From assembly GCA_023429845.1 (NCBI GenBank), contig JAEZCY010000192.1, positions 1 to 41,605 of the forward strand: 41,605 nt of DNA, given 5' to 3'. Below the pieces are notes generated by a model, which saw only the letters and a list, made by a program, of their open reading frames with translations, did no database searches and was not told the DNA's origin. The position numbers were made by a program, and so were the translations under genes. The stretch is from Acidobacteriota bacterium (lineage in GTDB: Bacteria > Acidobacteriota > Vicinamibacteria > Vicinamibacterales > Vicinamibacteraceae). Below, piece after piece: positions 34,936 through 41,605 of this stretch (position 1 is the stretch's first letter; the number at the start of each line of letters is the position of its first letter).

Positions 34936-35288
34936 GTCGCGGTCAACATTTCAGGACGCCTTGCTCCGTTCGCCGTCCTGGGTACGCCCGAACGGCGGTG
35001 GATAGGTCGCAAGCGGAACGGCCGTCACGGGCGCACGCACTCTGACGCTCGAGCAGATCGTCACTCCCCGTCGGCCCAGCCCCGGCATCAGGAAGGCACC
35101 TTCGACGTCTTGGTGGCGGAGACAATCAGGGCACGCACGCGGCATGGAGCAAGCCGGTGCTGACAGTGGCGCTCCGCGCCGGCCCTCTCCCCCACACCGG
35201 TTGCCGCCGCTCTACCACTGCACGACTGGACAGCCACGGTGGTTCTTTGCACCCGCGTCTGCTTTCGGCGACGCTGGGCCACCGCCAG
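34936..35288. other. Non-coding debris between methyltransferase gene and transposase remnant
   Basis: No intact gene, RNA or regulatory element was recognised here. Short open frames on both strands lack ribosome binding sites and protein-like composition. It is probably decayed sequence belonging with the transposase remnant that follows. Confidence 0.35.
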
Positions 35289-35445
35289 TCAGCACTCACC
35301 GGCCATGCCGTCGGCGTCCGCCAACTGGACGACCATCTCCGGCTCGTCACCTTCATCCGCGACGGCTGGGGTAGGTCGACGACGAGACCCGCAGACTGGA
35401 ACCCATCGCCAGCCCGTTCGCGGCGGACTGTCATCCATGTCCTCG
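35289..35445 (+). pseudogene. Frameshifted C-terminal fragment of an IS481-like (rve) transposase
   Basis: One frame reads LTGHAVGVRQLDDHLRLVTF up to about 35366. After a frame change near 35370 the next frame reads VDDETRRLEPIASPF (35375-35419), and a third frame near 35435 gives PMSSE-like residues. Joined together these resemble the well-conserved tail of integrase-core transposases of the IS481 kind, roughly VG-QVDD--WLVSF-DYDLGYFDDET-RLEP--NPFGPKV-PMSPE. The catalytic DDE region is missing and at least two frameshifts are present, so it is dead. No terminal inverted repeats were identified. The match is from memory of the family and needs a search. Confidence 0.45.
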
Positions 35446-35490
35446 GAATGGTTCGTCATCCTGTGGCCGGAATTGAACGCTGTGAGGATC

Positions 35491-35510
35491 GTCGGGGCGA
35501 CATGATTCGA
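35491..35510. repeat. 20-bp duplicate of the tRNA-Pro 3' end (att-like)
   Basis: The sequence GTCGGGGCGACATGATTCGA is identical to 35587-35606, which is the 3' part (acceptor strand and half of the T-arm) of the tRNA-Pro gene. The two copies are direct repeats 96 bases apart. Duplication of a tRNA 3' end is the standard footprint of tyrosine-integrase insertion at a tRNA. No integrase lies between the copies, so an element may have been lost, or the copy may have travelled with the adjacent transposase debris. Confidence 0.6.
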
Positions 35511-35516
35511 GCCTGA

Positions 35517-35539
35517 GCGCGCGGCCGACGGCTGCGCGC
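35517..35539 (-). terminator. Strong stem-loop downstream of tRNA-Pro
   Basis: GCGCGCGGCC and GGCTGCGCGC pair over 10 bases (one G-T) around the 3-base loop GAC. It lies 49 bases past the tRNA 3' end in the direction of tRNA transcription. No T-run follows, so a terminator role is tentative. Confidence 0.4.
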
Positions 35540-35587
35540 GACGCCTGAATGTGACGGCCGGACCGCGACGAGTGCAACGAGGAGTGG

Positions 35588-35661
35588 TCGGGGCGACATG
35601 ATTCGAACATGCGACTTCTCGCTCCCAAAGCGAGCGCTCTACCAGGCTGAGCTACGCCCCG
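35588..35661 (-). tRNA. tRNA-Pro (anticodon TGG)
   Basis: The complement folds as a complete cloverleaf. The acceptor is CGGGGCG with CGCCCCG, with discriminator A at 35588. The D-arm contains AGCTCAG...GGTAGAGC. The anticodon stem CTCGC/GCGAG encloses loop TTTGGGA (anticodon TGG, reading proline CCA codons). The T-loop is TTCGAAT, within GCATG TTCGAAT CATGT. CCA is not encoded. Its last 20 bases, including one flanking base, recur at 35491-35510. Confidence 0.97.
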
Positions 35662-35768
35662 ACGACAGCCACTGATGGTACTACGGCGATGCTCTGCAAG
35701 CTGCGGCGGGCCGCGACGCCGCCCTAGCCGAGGCGCCCGCCCCTACCCGGCCCGGACACAACCCGCTG

Positions 35769-36911
35769 CTAGACGCTGCGCAGGTACCCGGCGATGTCGG
35801 CCTTGCCCAGATACTCCGCCCAGCCGAGCGGCGTCGACGCGTGGTGACGATCGGGCACGTCCCGTCGGGCGCCACGCTCGACGAGCAGACGGACGACGTC
35901 GAGATGGCCAGACGCGACGGCGGAGTGCATCGGCGTCGCGTGCGCGTGCGCGTGCGGCGGGTTGTAGCGATCCGGATCCTCACCGGCATCGAGGAGCACC
36001 CGCAGCGCATCCACATTGCCGGTATTGGCGGCCAGCGCCACAGCGCGGTGCCGGTCGTCGGCCGAGGCCTGCGGCAGCAGTTCGCGTACGGCGTGCATGT
36101 CGCCGAGGCCTGCCGCGACCGTCACCGTGTCTACCCGCGCGCCGCGGCGCACCAATGCCCGCGCCGCATCGACGAACCCGAAGATCAGCGCCGTATACAG
36201 CGGCGACGTCCACCCGCCGCTCCCGAGCGGCTCGACCGACGCGCCGTAGTCGGCGAGCAGGTCCACGAGCGCGATCTGAACCCCAGCCGCCGCCGGATGG
36301 TCGCTCGACACGAGCATGCTCATCGGCGTGCACTGCCCGCCATACAGATCCGCCAGGGCGTCGGGATCCGCGCCCGTGTCGAGCAGCAGGCGCGCGACCT
36401 CGACGGCGTTCGGCGGCGTGCGCTGCCGCCTCCCCTCCACGCCATTGGCCGCGACGTAGTGCAGCAGCGTGGCGCGGTGCACAGGCGGGTCGAACGGGTT
36501 GACGCGCGTGGACCGCGCATGCACGAGCGACGGGTCATCGTCGATGGCGCGACGCAACGTCGGCAGGTCGCCACCGATCACGGCCTCGACGGCCCGCTCG
36601 AACCTGCCGACGGGCGACGACGCATCGGCGATCGCGTCGGCCATGACGACGAGGCTGTCCCAGTCGAGGAAGTCGTACGCGCGCGCTACCGCCAGCCGCG
36701 CATCGTCGAGGTCGAATCCCTCGGCGCGCACCGACGCATCGTCCACGGTGCGTGGAAGCCACGGCACGTCGTCACGGCGGAAGCGTGGGTGGAAGTGCCG
36801 GAAGAACATGAGCGCGTCCGCTCGCTCGGCGCGCAACGCCTCCAGCGCGGTACGCGCCTGGCCGTCGAAGGCGGCCGCAGGGGCGTCGAAGGGCAGGGGC
36901 GTCCATTCCAT
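35769..36911 (-). CDS. Ankyrin-repeat protein
   Basis: A 380-residue cytoplasmic protein. The N-terminal region (about 1-120, rich in Ala and Arg, with RHFHPRFRRDDVPWLPRT) is not recognised. From about 125, ankyrin repeats follow: AVIGGDLPTLRRAIDDDPSLV, the TLLHYVAANG and VEVARLLLDTGADPDALA pair, SPLYTALIFGFVDAARALVRRGARVD, RAVALAANTGNVDALRVLLDAGEDPD, and TPMHSAVASGHLDVVRLLVERGAR, ending with an APLGWAEYLGK-like capping repeat. Ankyrin stacks mediate protein binding; the partner is unknown. The start ATG 36911 is preceded by GGAGACGAGGAG; the open frame upstream runs through the tandem-repeat region and is not coding. The gene is divergent from the conflict-system operon and shares its 260-base promoter region. 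Confidence 0.88.
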   Translation of the reverse strand: MEWTPLPFDAPAAAFDGQARTALEALRAERADALMFFRHFHPRFRRDDVPWLPRTVDDASVRAEGFDLDDARLAVARAYDFLDWDSLVVMADAIADASSPVGRFERAVEAVIGGDLPTLRRAIDDDPSLVHARSTRVNPFDPPVHRATLLHYVAANGVEGRRQRTPPNAVEVARLLLDTGADPDALADLYGGQCTPMSMLVSSDHPAAAGVQIALVDLLADYGASVEPLGSGGWTSPLYTALIFGFVDAARALVRRGARVDTVTVAAGLGDMHAVRELLPQASADDRHRAVALAANTGNVDALRVLLDAGEDPDRYNPPHAHAHATPMHSAVASGHLDVVRLLVERGARRDVPDRHHASTPLGWAEYLGKADIAGYLRSV

Positions 36912-37010
36912 GCCTGTCTCCTCGTCTCCGGATTGTGGACGGCTGGCCGCCGGCTGCATGTCGGCGGCATGAACGGCAACAGCGAACGATAACAGCGAAT
37001 GGCAAACGTT

Positions 37011-37059
37011 GAACGCCGAACGCCGAACGCCGAACGCCGAACGCCGAACGACGAACGGC
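37011..37059. repeat. 7-bp tandem repeat (GAACGCC)7, upstream of the protease-EAD operon
   Basis: Five perfect GAACGCC units (37011-37045) are followed by GAACGAC and GAACGGC; looser CGAACGATAACAGCGAATGG copies precede them. The array lies in the 260-base region between the divergent ankyrin gene and the metzincin operon, where promoters for both must sit. Repeat number could vary by slippage and so change promoter spacing (inference). Confidence 0.9.
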
Positions 37060-37171
37060 GGCGGCGGTGCTGGTTCGGATCCGGTCAATCCGGCGTTTGA
37101 ATAGCCAAACGCAGACGGACGTCGCCGCAACCTCTACGAGGCGCGCCGCGTCCCTCATCCCGGGAGCGCTC

Positions 37172-37915
37172 ATGGTCCGCGCCTGCATCGACCGCGTGTT
37201 GCCACTCGACCTCCGCGAGGAGGCCCAACGAGTGGCCGTGCTCGAGAACCCCGACAACAGGCGCGGTGTCGACGCGCCGGAACTCGCACTCGAACTCGCC
37301 AAGAAGTGGAAGCCGGGACGCACGCTGCGCATCCGCTTCCTCGACGGCGACCCCATCGTGCAGCACCGCGTCCAGCAGGCAGCCATGCCGTGGACCAGGC
37401 ACGCCAATATCCATTTCAACTTCGTCGACAGTGGCGACGCCGAGATTCGCATCGCGTTTCGCGACGACGGATCGTGGTCGGCCGTCGGCACCGACGCGCT
37501 GGTCTCCCGCTACTTCCGGAAGGACGAGCCGACGATGAACTTCGGCTGGCTGCACGCCGACTCGTCCGACGACGACGTCGCAGCGGTCGTGCTGCATGAG
37601 TTCGGTCACGCCCTCGGCTGCATCCACGAGCATCAGAGTCCGGCTGGCGGCATCGTGTGGAACGAGGAGCAAGTCTACGCCGACCTCAGCGGACCGCCCA
37701 ACAACTGGGACCGCGCCACGATCGACTTCAACATGTTCCAGAAGTACGACGCGTCGCGAACCCAGTTCTCGGACTTCGACCCCGATTCCATCATGCTCTA
37801 TGCCTTCCCGGCGTCGTGGACGAAAACAGGCGGCGCGACAAAGGAGAACACGACGTTGTCCGACACGGACCGGACGTTCATCGCCGGCGCATACCCGGCC
37901 CGCGCCGCGGGCTGA
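37172..37915 (+). CDS. Cytoplasmic astacin/tolloid-like metzincin protease
   Basis: A 247-residue zinc metalloprotease. The zinc site HEFGHALGCIH gives His142, Glu143 (base), His146 and His152, and is followed by EHQSP, as in bacterial astacin/matrixin relatives. The Met-turn SIMLY has Met208, with Tyr210 as a possible fifth ligand. The N-terminal third (RIRFLDGDPIVQHRVQQAAMPWT and INFNFV-like strands) matches the usual metzincin upper domain, and TLSDTDRTFIAGAYP the family's end. No signal peptide and no propeptide are visible, so it should fold active in the cytoplasm, which is unusual for this clan. ATG 37172 has GGAG five bases upstream. It is the first gene of an operon with two EAD-bearing NTPases and is a candidate effector of that system. 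Confidence 0.88.
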   Translation: MVRACIDRVLPLDLREEAQRVAVLENPDNRRGVDAPELALELAKKWKPGRTLRIRFLDGDPIVQHRVQQAAMPWTRHANIHFNFVDSGDAEIRIAFRDDGSWSAVGTDALVSRYFRKDEPTMNFGWLHADSSDDDVAAVVLHEFGHALGCIHEHQSPAGGIVWNEEQVYADLSGPPNNWDRATIDFNMFQKYDASRTQFSDFDPDSIMLYAFPASWTKTGGATKENTTLSDTDRTFIAGAYPARAAG

Positions 37916-37937
37916 CGCGCTCATCGCACACCGCGAC

Positions 37938-39041
37938 ATGCTCTCGCCCCTCCAGCGCGAAGCCCTCTGCGCGGCACTCGCCGACGTGTGTCCGAACGTG
38001 GAGAGGCTCGACCAGTTGCTCAAGTTCCGCACGAACCAGGAGCGTGCGCGCATCACCCCGGCCGCGCCGTTGGGCGACATGGTCTCGCGCATCGTCGACC
38101 GTGCCGAGCGGGAGTTCTGGACGACGAACCTGATCGCCGGTCTCATGGCGCAGGCGCCGGCCAATGCCCAGGTCGTCTCGTTCCTCGAAGCCCATCCTGA
38201 CCTCGACCCGCGAGGTGCGTCGCCGGCCATCGACCACTACAGCGCCGAGATGCTCGTCGGCGGGCGCCTCTTCCTCTCGCGCGCCGAGCTGCGGCGCATG
38301 CTGCGCGATCTCGGCCAGGGCCTGTCCTCGCGCGTCCTCGTCGTCAACGGCGAACCGGTCACCGGCAAGTCGTTCACCCACACGTTCGTCCGCTACGTGC
38401 TCGAGTTCGACCCGCCGCGCCACTCGGAGCGTTTCCGCTCGGTGTATCTCGATCTCGACCAGCAGGGATGGACGCTGGAAACGTTCGCCAAGCAGATCGC
38501 CTTCGCGCTGCAGATCGATCCCGAGACGATTCCCGCCCGGCCGCCGTCCGACCCGGAGCAGGACAGTCGATGGCTCCCACAGCTGTTCAACTGGCTCTGT
38601 GATGGCCTCACGAGCGCGTCGTACCCCGGCTGCTGGCTCATTCTCGACGGCTTCCGCGTGAGCCTGCCCGCACAGGCGTATGACCTGATTCACATGCTCG
38701 CCGAGTTCGCCGACGTCGGTGGGGACGGCCGGCTCCGACTGCTGCTGCTCAACTACCCGCGCGCCGACGCGCTGCTCTACAAGAACGAGGAAACCATCGC
38801 CTCGCCGCCGCTGTCGCGCGCCGAGATGGAAGCGTTCCTCGGTGGCATCTTCGCGCGCTCCGGACAGCCCCCCGATCCAGCCGTCGTCCAGGCGGCACTC
38901 GACAGCGTGGAGCAGCAGGTCGATCAGGAGGTGACACGGCGCGCGGTGGACAGTGCCGACCGGCCGCGCCTGCGCCTGCAGTTGCTCAACGTCGCCCTCG
39001 GGCGCACGGCCCACCGTCTGCTCGCCGGAGCCTCGACGTGA
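37938..39041 (+). CDS. EAD1-like domain fused to a P-loop ATPase
   Basis: A 367-residue soluble protein. Residues 1-90 (LQREALCAALADVCPNVERL, DQLLKFRTNQERARI, LGDMVSRIVDRAEREFW, LIAGLMAQAPANAQVVSFL) match the helical pattern of Effector-Associated Domain 1 (EAD1): a short first helix, an ...L..LL.F... block, a helix around an ...D.V..I...AE motif, and a terminal ...A...NP/N... helix. A P-loop NTPase follows: Walker A GEPVTGKS (138-145, Lys144) and Walker B CWLILDG (Asp237). The ATPase is probably an AAA/STAND relative. It starts 22 bases after the protease stop and overlaps the next gene by four bases (GTGA), so co-expression is certain. ATG 37938 is the only good start. The EAD call is by eye and needs a profile search. 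Confidence 0.72.
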   Translation: MLSPLQREALCAALADVCPNVERLDQLLKFRTNQERARITPAAPLGDMVSRIVDRAEREFWTTNLIAGLMAQAPANAQVVSFLEAHPDLDPRGASPAIDHYSAEMLVGGRLFLSRAELRRMLRDLGQGLSSRVLVVNGEPVTGKSFTHTFVRYVLEFDPPRHSERFRSVYLDLDQQGWTLETFAKQIAFALQIDPETIPARPPSDPEQDSRWLPQLFNWLCDGLTSASYPGCWLILDGFRVSLPAQAYDLIHMLAEFADVGGDGRLRLLLLNYPRADALLYKNEETIASPPLSRAEMEAFLGGIFARSGQPPDPAVVQAALDSVEQQVDQEVTRRAVDSADRPRLRLQLLNVALGRTAHRLLAGAST

Positions 39042-41605
39042 GGCCGATCGACGGGTGGACGCCGGCAGCCGTCACCGAGCAGCTCGCTGACCTGTTCGCG
39101 GACGAGCCGGCGCCGCCCTCCACGGCGTTCGTCGATGCGGCGGCAGTACTGGCATCGTTCGATCCGGACACGCTGCAGCCGCTGCACGAGGCGCGCGCCG
39201 CAGGCCAGGACGATCTGGACGCCGCGCGGGCGGAACTGTCGAGAGTCGCCCTGCCGTCCTATGAGGCCGACGGACGCACGACGTGGATTCTCGATCGGGA
39301 AGCGCGCCGCGCGGCCCTCAGGCGGTTGGTCTCGGAGAACCGTGTGCACGCCGCCCTCGCTGCCAATCCGCAGCGGCGACGCGACGATGTGCAGCAGGCC
39401 TTCGAGGCGCTGTTGCTCGAACGCGCCGCGCCGTCGCTGCCGTCGAGTGCCCTCGCCGTGCGGGCCTGGCAGGTGGCGGCTGACTGGGTTCGCGGCATCC
39501 TGCCGGGGGTGCCCGACGAGGACGGCCTGCGACAGGCTGCCGAGCGTGCGACGCAACTCGCGCCGTTCAGGGAGCTCGTCGGCGACTACTTCGCGGGGCG
39601 TGAACGCGAGCTCGCGCTGCTGAGCGACTACGTCGGCGTGCGCGCGGCGAGCAGCGCCCGCGAGTCACTGAACCGTGTGGTGCGATCCGTGTTCAGCCTG
39701 CAGTCCGAGCCGCCGCTGTTCGTGTATGGCCCGGGCGGCATCGGCAAGTCCACATTGATCGCCCGGTTCATCCTCGACCACGTGGACCGCGCTGACGTGG
39801 CGCAGTTCCCTTACGCGTATCTCGACTTCGACCGGCCGGGCCTGGTGGCCGAAGAGCCTGTCACCCTCTTGATGGAGGCCGTGCGGCAGCTCGCGTCGCA
39901 GTACCCGCCGCGCCGCGCCAAGCTCGACGCACTCGGGCAGGAGTGGGGCCGCCGCATTGCCGACATGGCGAAGAGCGCCGGGCTGATCGCGCCGCGAGAA
40001 GCGCCCGTCGCCGAAGTGGAGCCCGGAGGCGCCGCCGGACGCGTCGCCGGCCCCGGCACTCCCGCCACCGCTGCCGATGTCCGGCCCGCGCGGTACGAGT
40101 CGCTCTGGTCGCAGTTACGGGTGAGCGACCGCGGCTACTTCCTCGAGACGTTCGCGCACGAGATCCGGCAGCTGCCCGGCGCGCAGTCGCAGCCGATGCT
40201 GTTCGTGCTCGACACCTTCGAGGAAGTGCAGTTGCGTCACGCCTCGCACGAAGACGAGGTGTTCCGGTTCCTCGACCAGCTGCAATCGCTCGTGCCGTTC
40301 CTGCGCGTGGTGCTGTGCGGCCGCGTGCCGCCCGAACGACACGCCGTACGTCCGCTCGAACTGGCGACGTTCGACATCGACTCGTCCACCGCCTTCCTGA
40401 CCGCGCGGGTGCGCATCTCGCGGGACGCCGCCGAGACGGTGGCGAGGCAGATCAGCGGGTCGCCGCTCACGCTGCGGCTTGCCGTGGACCTGCTCCGCCG
40501 TGCGCACGACACGCCGGGCGGCCTCAGCGACCTCCCGGCGGTGCTCGGGGACCTGCGCCGGGGCAGCGTGGAGGCGCAACTGTACACGCGGGTGCTCGAA
40601 CACATCACCGACCCGGATGTGCGCAGGCTCGCGCACCCCGGACTGCTGTTGCGCCGCATCACGCCCGGCATCATCCAGTACGTGCTGGCGAAGCCCTGTG
40701 GCCTCGACGTGCCGGATCGCGCCACCGCCGAACGACTGCTGGGCAAGCTGCGCCGCGAGGTGGTGCTCGTGTCCTCGCGCGCGCCCGACGTGCTGGTGCA
40801 CAGACCCGAACTGCGGGCGGTGATGCTCGGCCCGCTCCGCGAGGACGATCCGGAGCGTGCGCGGCAGGTGAGCGAGGCTGCCGTCGTGTTCTACGAGTAT
40901 CAGCTGCCCGCGCCGGAGACGCGGGCCGAGGAGCTCTATCACAGGCTGCTCCTCGGGCACGACCGCGCGACGCTGGACGCGCGGTGGATGGGCGGCGTCG
41001 AGCACGAACTCGCAACAGCGATACAGGATCTGTCGCCGCGAGCCCAGGGGTATCTCGCGGGCCGCATGCCGCTGACGCTCGCGGCCGACGTCTGGCCCCA
41101 CGTCGAACTCGAGGACTGGGAGCGCTATGCCACCCGCGAGCTGCGCGAGTTGCTGCGCCTCGGCAACCTGAGCGCCGGGCTCGGGCTGATCGGCATGCGC
41201 GATGAGTACGCCTCGCCGGCGCTCAAGCTGCTGCACGTCGAACTGCTGGTGCGCACGGGCAACCTCGGAGCCGCCCGGCAGGTTGCCGCCGACACGCTCG
41301 AGCGCTTGCCCCCGGGCGCCCCGGAAGCGGACGCCCTTCGCGCGCATCTTGCGTCTCTCGCGCCCGCGGCCGGTGCCGATTCGGCCGAGCAGGCATCACC
41401 GACGCCCCGCGGCGGGGCGTCGTCGCGCCCTCGGACCAGCGGCACGAACCGGCCCCACGCCCCGGCGATCCCGCCGGGCATCGTGCGCGGTCTCGGCGAA
41501 GCCCTCGCCGACGCCTATCGCGACGACCTCCAGCTTCGGCAGATGCTCGAGCGGTATGGGCTCGACATGCTCGCTCGCCTCGAGGGCACGGCCGTCGGTT
41601 CAGAC
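39038..41605 (+). CDS. Large STAND-type NTPase with C-terminal EAD1-like domain (3' end cut by window)
   Basis: The reading frame opens at GTG 39038, overlapping the preceding stop (GTGA), and stays open for 856 codons to the window edge, so the gene is partial. Residues 1-220 form an unrecognised, mostly helical N-terminal region. The NTPase core begins with PPLFVYGPGGIGKST (Walker A G231-K237) and has Walker B LFVLDTFEE (Asp392), as in STAND/NACHT ATPases. Helical winged-helix and TPR-like sequence (about 480-790) follows, then a Pro/Ser/Arg linker. From about residue 818 the sequence GLGEALADAYRDDLQLRQML begins a domain matching the start of EAD1, like that on the second gene. STAND NTPases act as ligand-triggered oligomeric switches. 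Nothing in the window shows its sensor or its end. Confidence 0.75.
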   Translation, partial: MRPIDGWTPAAVTEQLADLFADEPAPPSTAFVDAAAVLASFDPDTLQPLHEARAAGQDDLDAARAELSRVALPSYEADGRTTWILDREARRAALRRLVSENRVHAALAANPQRRRDDVQQAFEALLLERAAPSLPSSALAVRAWQVAADWVRGILPGVPDEDGLRQAAERATQLAPFRELVGDYFAGRERELALLSDYVGVRAASSARESLNRVVRSVFSLQSEPPLFVYGPGGIGKSTLIARFILDHVDRADVAQFPYAYLDFDRPGLVAEEPVTLLMEAVRQLASQYPPRRAKLDALGQEWGRRIADMAKSAGLIAPREAPVAEVEPGGAAGRVAGPGTPATAADVRPARYESLWSQLRVSDRGYFLETFAHEIRQLPGAQSQPMLFVLDTFEEVQLRHASHEDEVFRFLDQLQSLVPFLRVVLCGRVPPERHAVRPLELATFDIDSSTAFLTARVRISRDAAETVARQISGSPLTLRLAVDLLRRAHDTPGGLSDLPAVLGDLRRGSVEAQLYTRVLEHITDPDVRRLAHPGLLLRRITPGIIQYVLAKPCGLDVPDRATAERLLGKLRREVVLVSSRAPDVLVHRPELRAVMLGPLREDDPERARQVSEAAVVFYEYQLPAPETRAEELYHRLLLGHDRATLDARWMGGVEHELATAIQDLSPRAQGYLAGRMPLTLAADVWPHVELEDWERYATRELRELLRLGNLSAGLGLIGMRDEYASPALKLLHVELLVRTGNLGAARQVAADTLERLPPGAPEADALRAHLASLAPAAGADSAEQASPTPRGGASSRPRTSGTNRPHAPAIPPGIVRGLGEALADAYRDDLQLRQMLERYGLDMLARLEGTAVGSD

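Noticed and set aside
35517..35539. Second tRNA near the duplicated 3' end
   Set aside because: Only 20 bases of the tRNA are duplicated; the nearby hairpin does not form a cloverleaf.
35841..36992. Plus-strand 383-residue frame opposite the ankyrin gene
   Set aside because: It lacks any domain and the antisense frame has clear ankyrin repeats.
37011..37059. Possible CRISPR array
   Set aside because: The repeats are 7 bp, contiguous and without spacers; no cas genes are nearby.
39943..41347. Frames of 420 (+) and 410 (-) residues at the window end
   Set aside because: Out of frame or antisense to the STAND NTPase, whose own frame from 39038 carries the Walker motifs and runs off the window.

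Overview
The window is about 41.6 kb of high-GC DNA with densely packed genes. Nothing in it names the species. The gene content points to a soil-type Acidobacteriota, most likely class Vicinamibacteria (inference): an ECF42-type sigma factor with a YCII partner, a ThuA/membrane-bound-dehydrogenase fusion, an apiosidase-like DUF4038 hydrolase, a sulfatase, CarboxypepD_reg paralogues, DUF5996 and many secreted hypothetical proteins. Most of the window looks chromosomal. Remnants sit around 7.2-7.5 kb and 33.6-35.6 kb.

Layout. 0.1-6.1 kb holds a soluble double-module hybrid histidine kinase, then a DoxX-YCII-ECF42 sigma unit. 6.2-16.9 kb is a mixed block: two secreted alpha/beta hydrolases, a Gfo/Idh/MocA oxidoreductase, a lipoprotein, small secreted proteins, a sulfatase, an F420/NADP-type oxidoreductase, a DUF72 protein and a zinc-ribbon protein. 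It also holds the stump of a RecF/SMC-like ATPase gene. 17.1-19.4 kb has a DUF4038 glycosidase lipoprotein and a possibly 5'-truncated hypothetical gene.

19.5-25.7 kb is a tight minus-strand operon, read in the order cupin, UPF0261/Tm-1-like protein, PEP-hydrolase-like TIM barrel, and a 1223-residue ThuA / beta-propeller / HEAT / jelly-roll / azurin-like fusion. A fucose-permease-like MFS transporter is divergent from it (25.9-27.5 kb). Together these suggest uptake and oxidative breakdown of a sugar or sugar acid (inference). 27.5-33.6 kb has an alpha/beta hydrolase, two translationally coupled CarboxypepD_reg proteins, a DUF5996 protein and a VOC protein.

33.6-35.7 kb is a decayed stretch: a methyltransferase gene, a frameshifted transposase tail, and tRNA-Pro(TGG) with a duplicated 3' end, which looks like an old integration site. 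A divergent ankyrin-repeat gene and a 7-bp tandem repeat follow.

The most interesting system is the operon at 37.17 kb to the window end. It encodes a cytoplasmic astacin/tolloid-like metzincin, a P-loop ATPase with an N-terminal EAD1-like domain (effector-associated domain), and a large STAND-type NTPase that begins a second EAD1-like domain just before the window ends. Matching EADs on two NTPases next to a signal-less protease fit a protein-triggered conflict (immunity) system. This assignment rests on pattern recognition and has not been tested by profile search.
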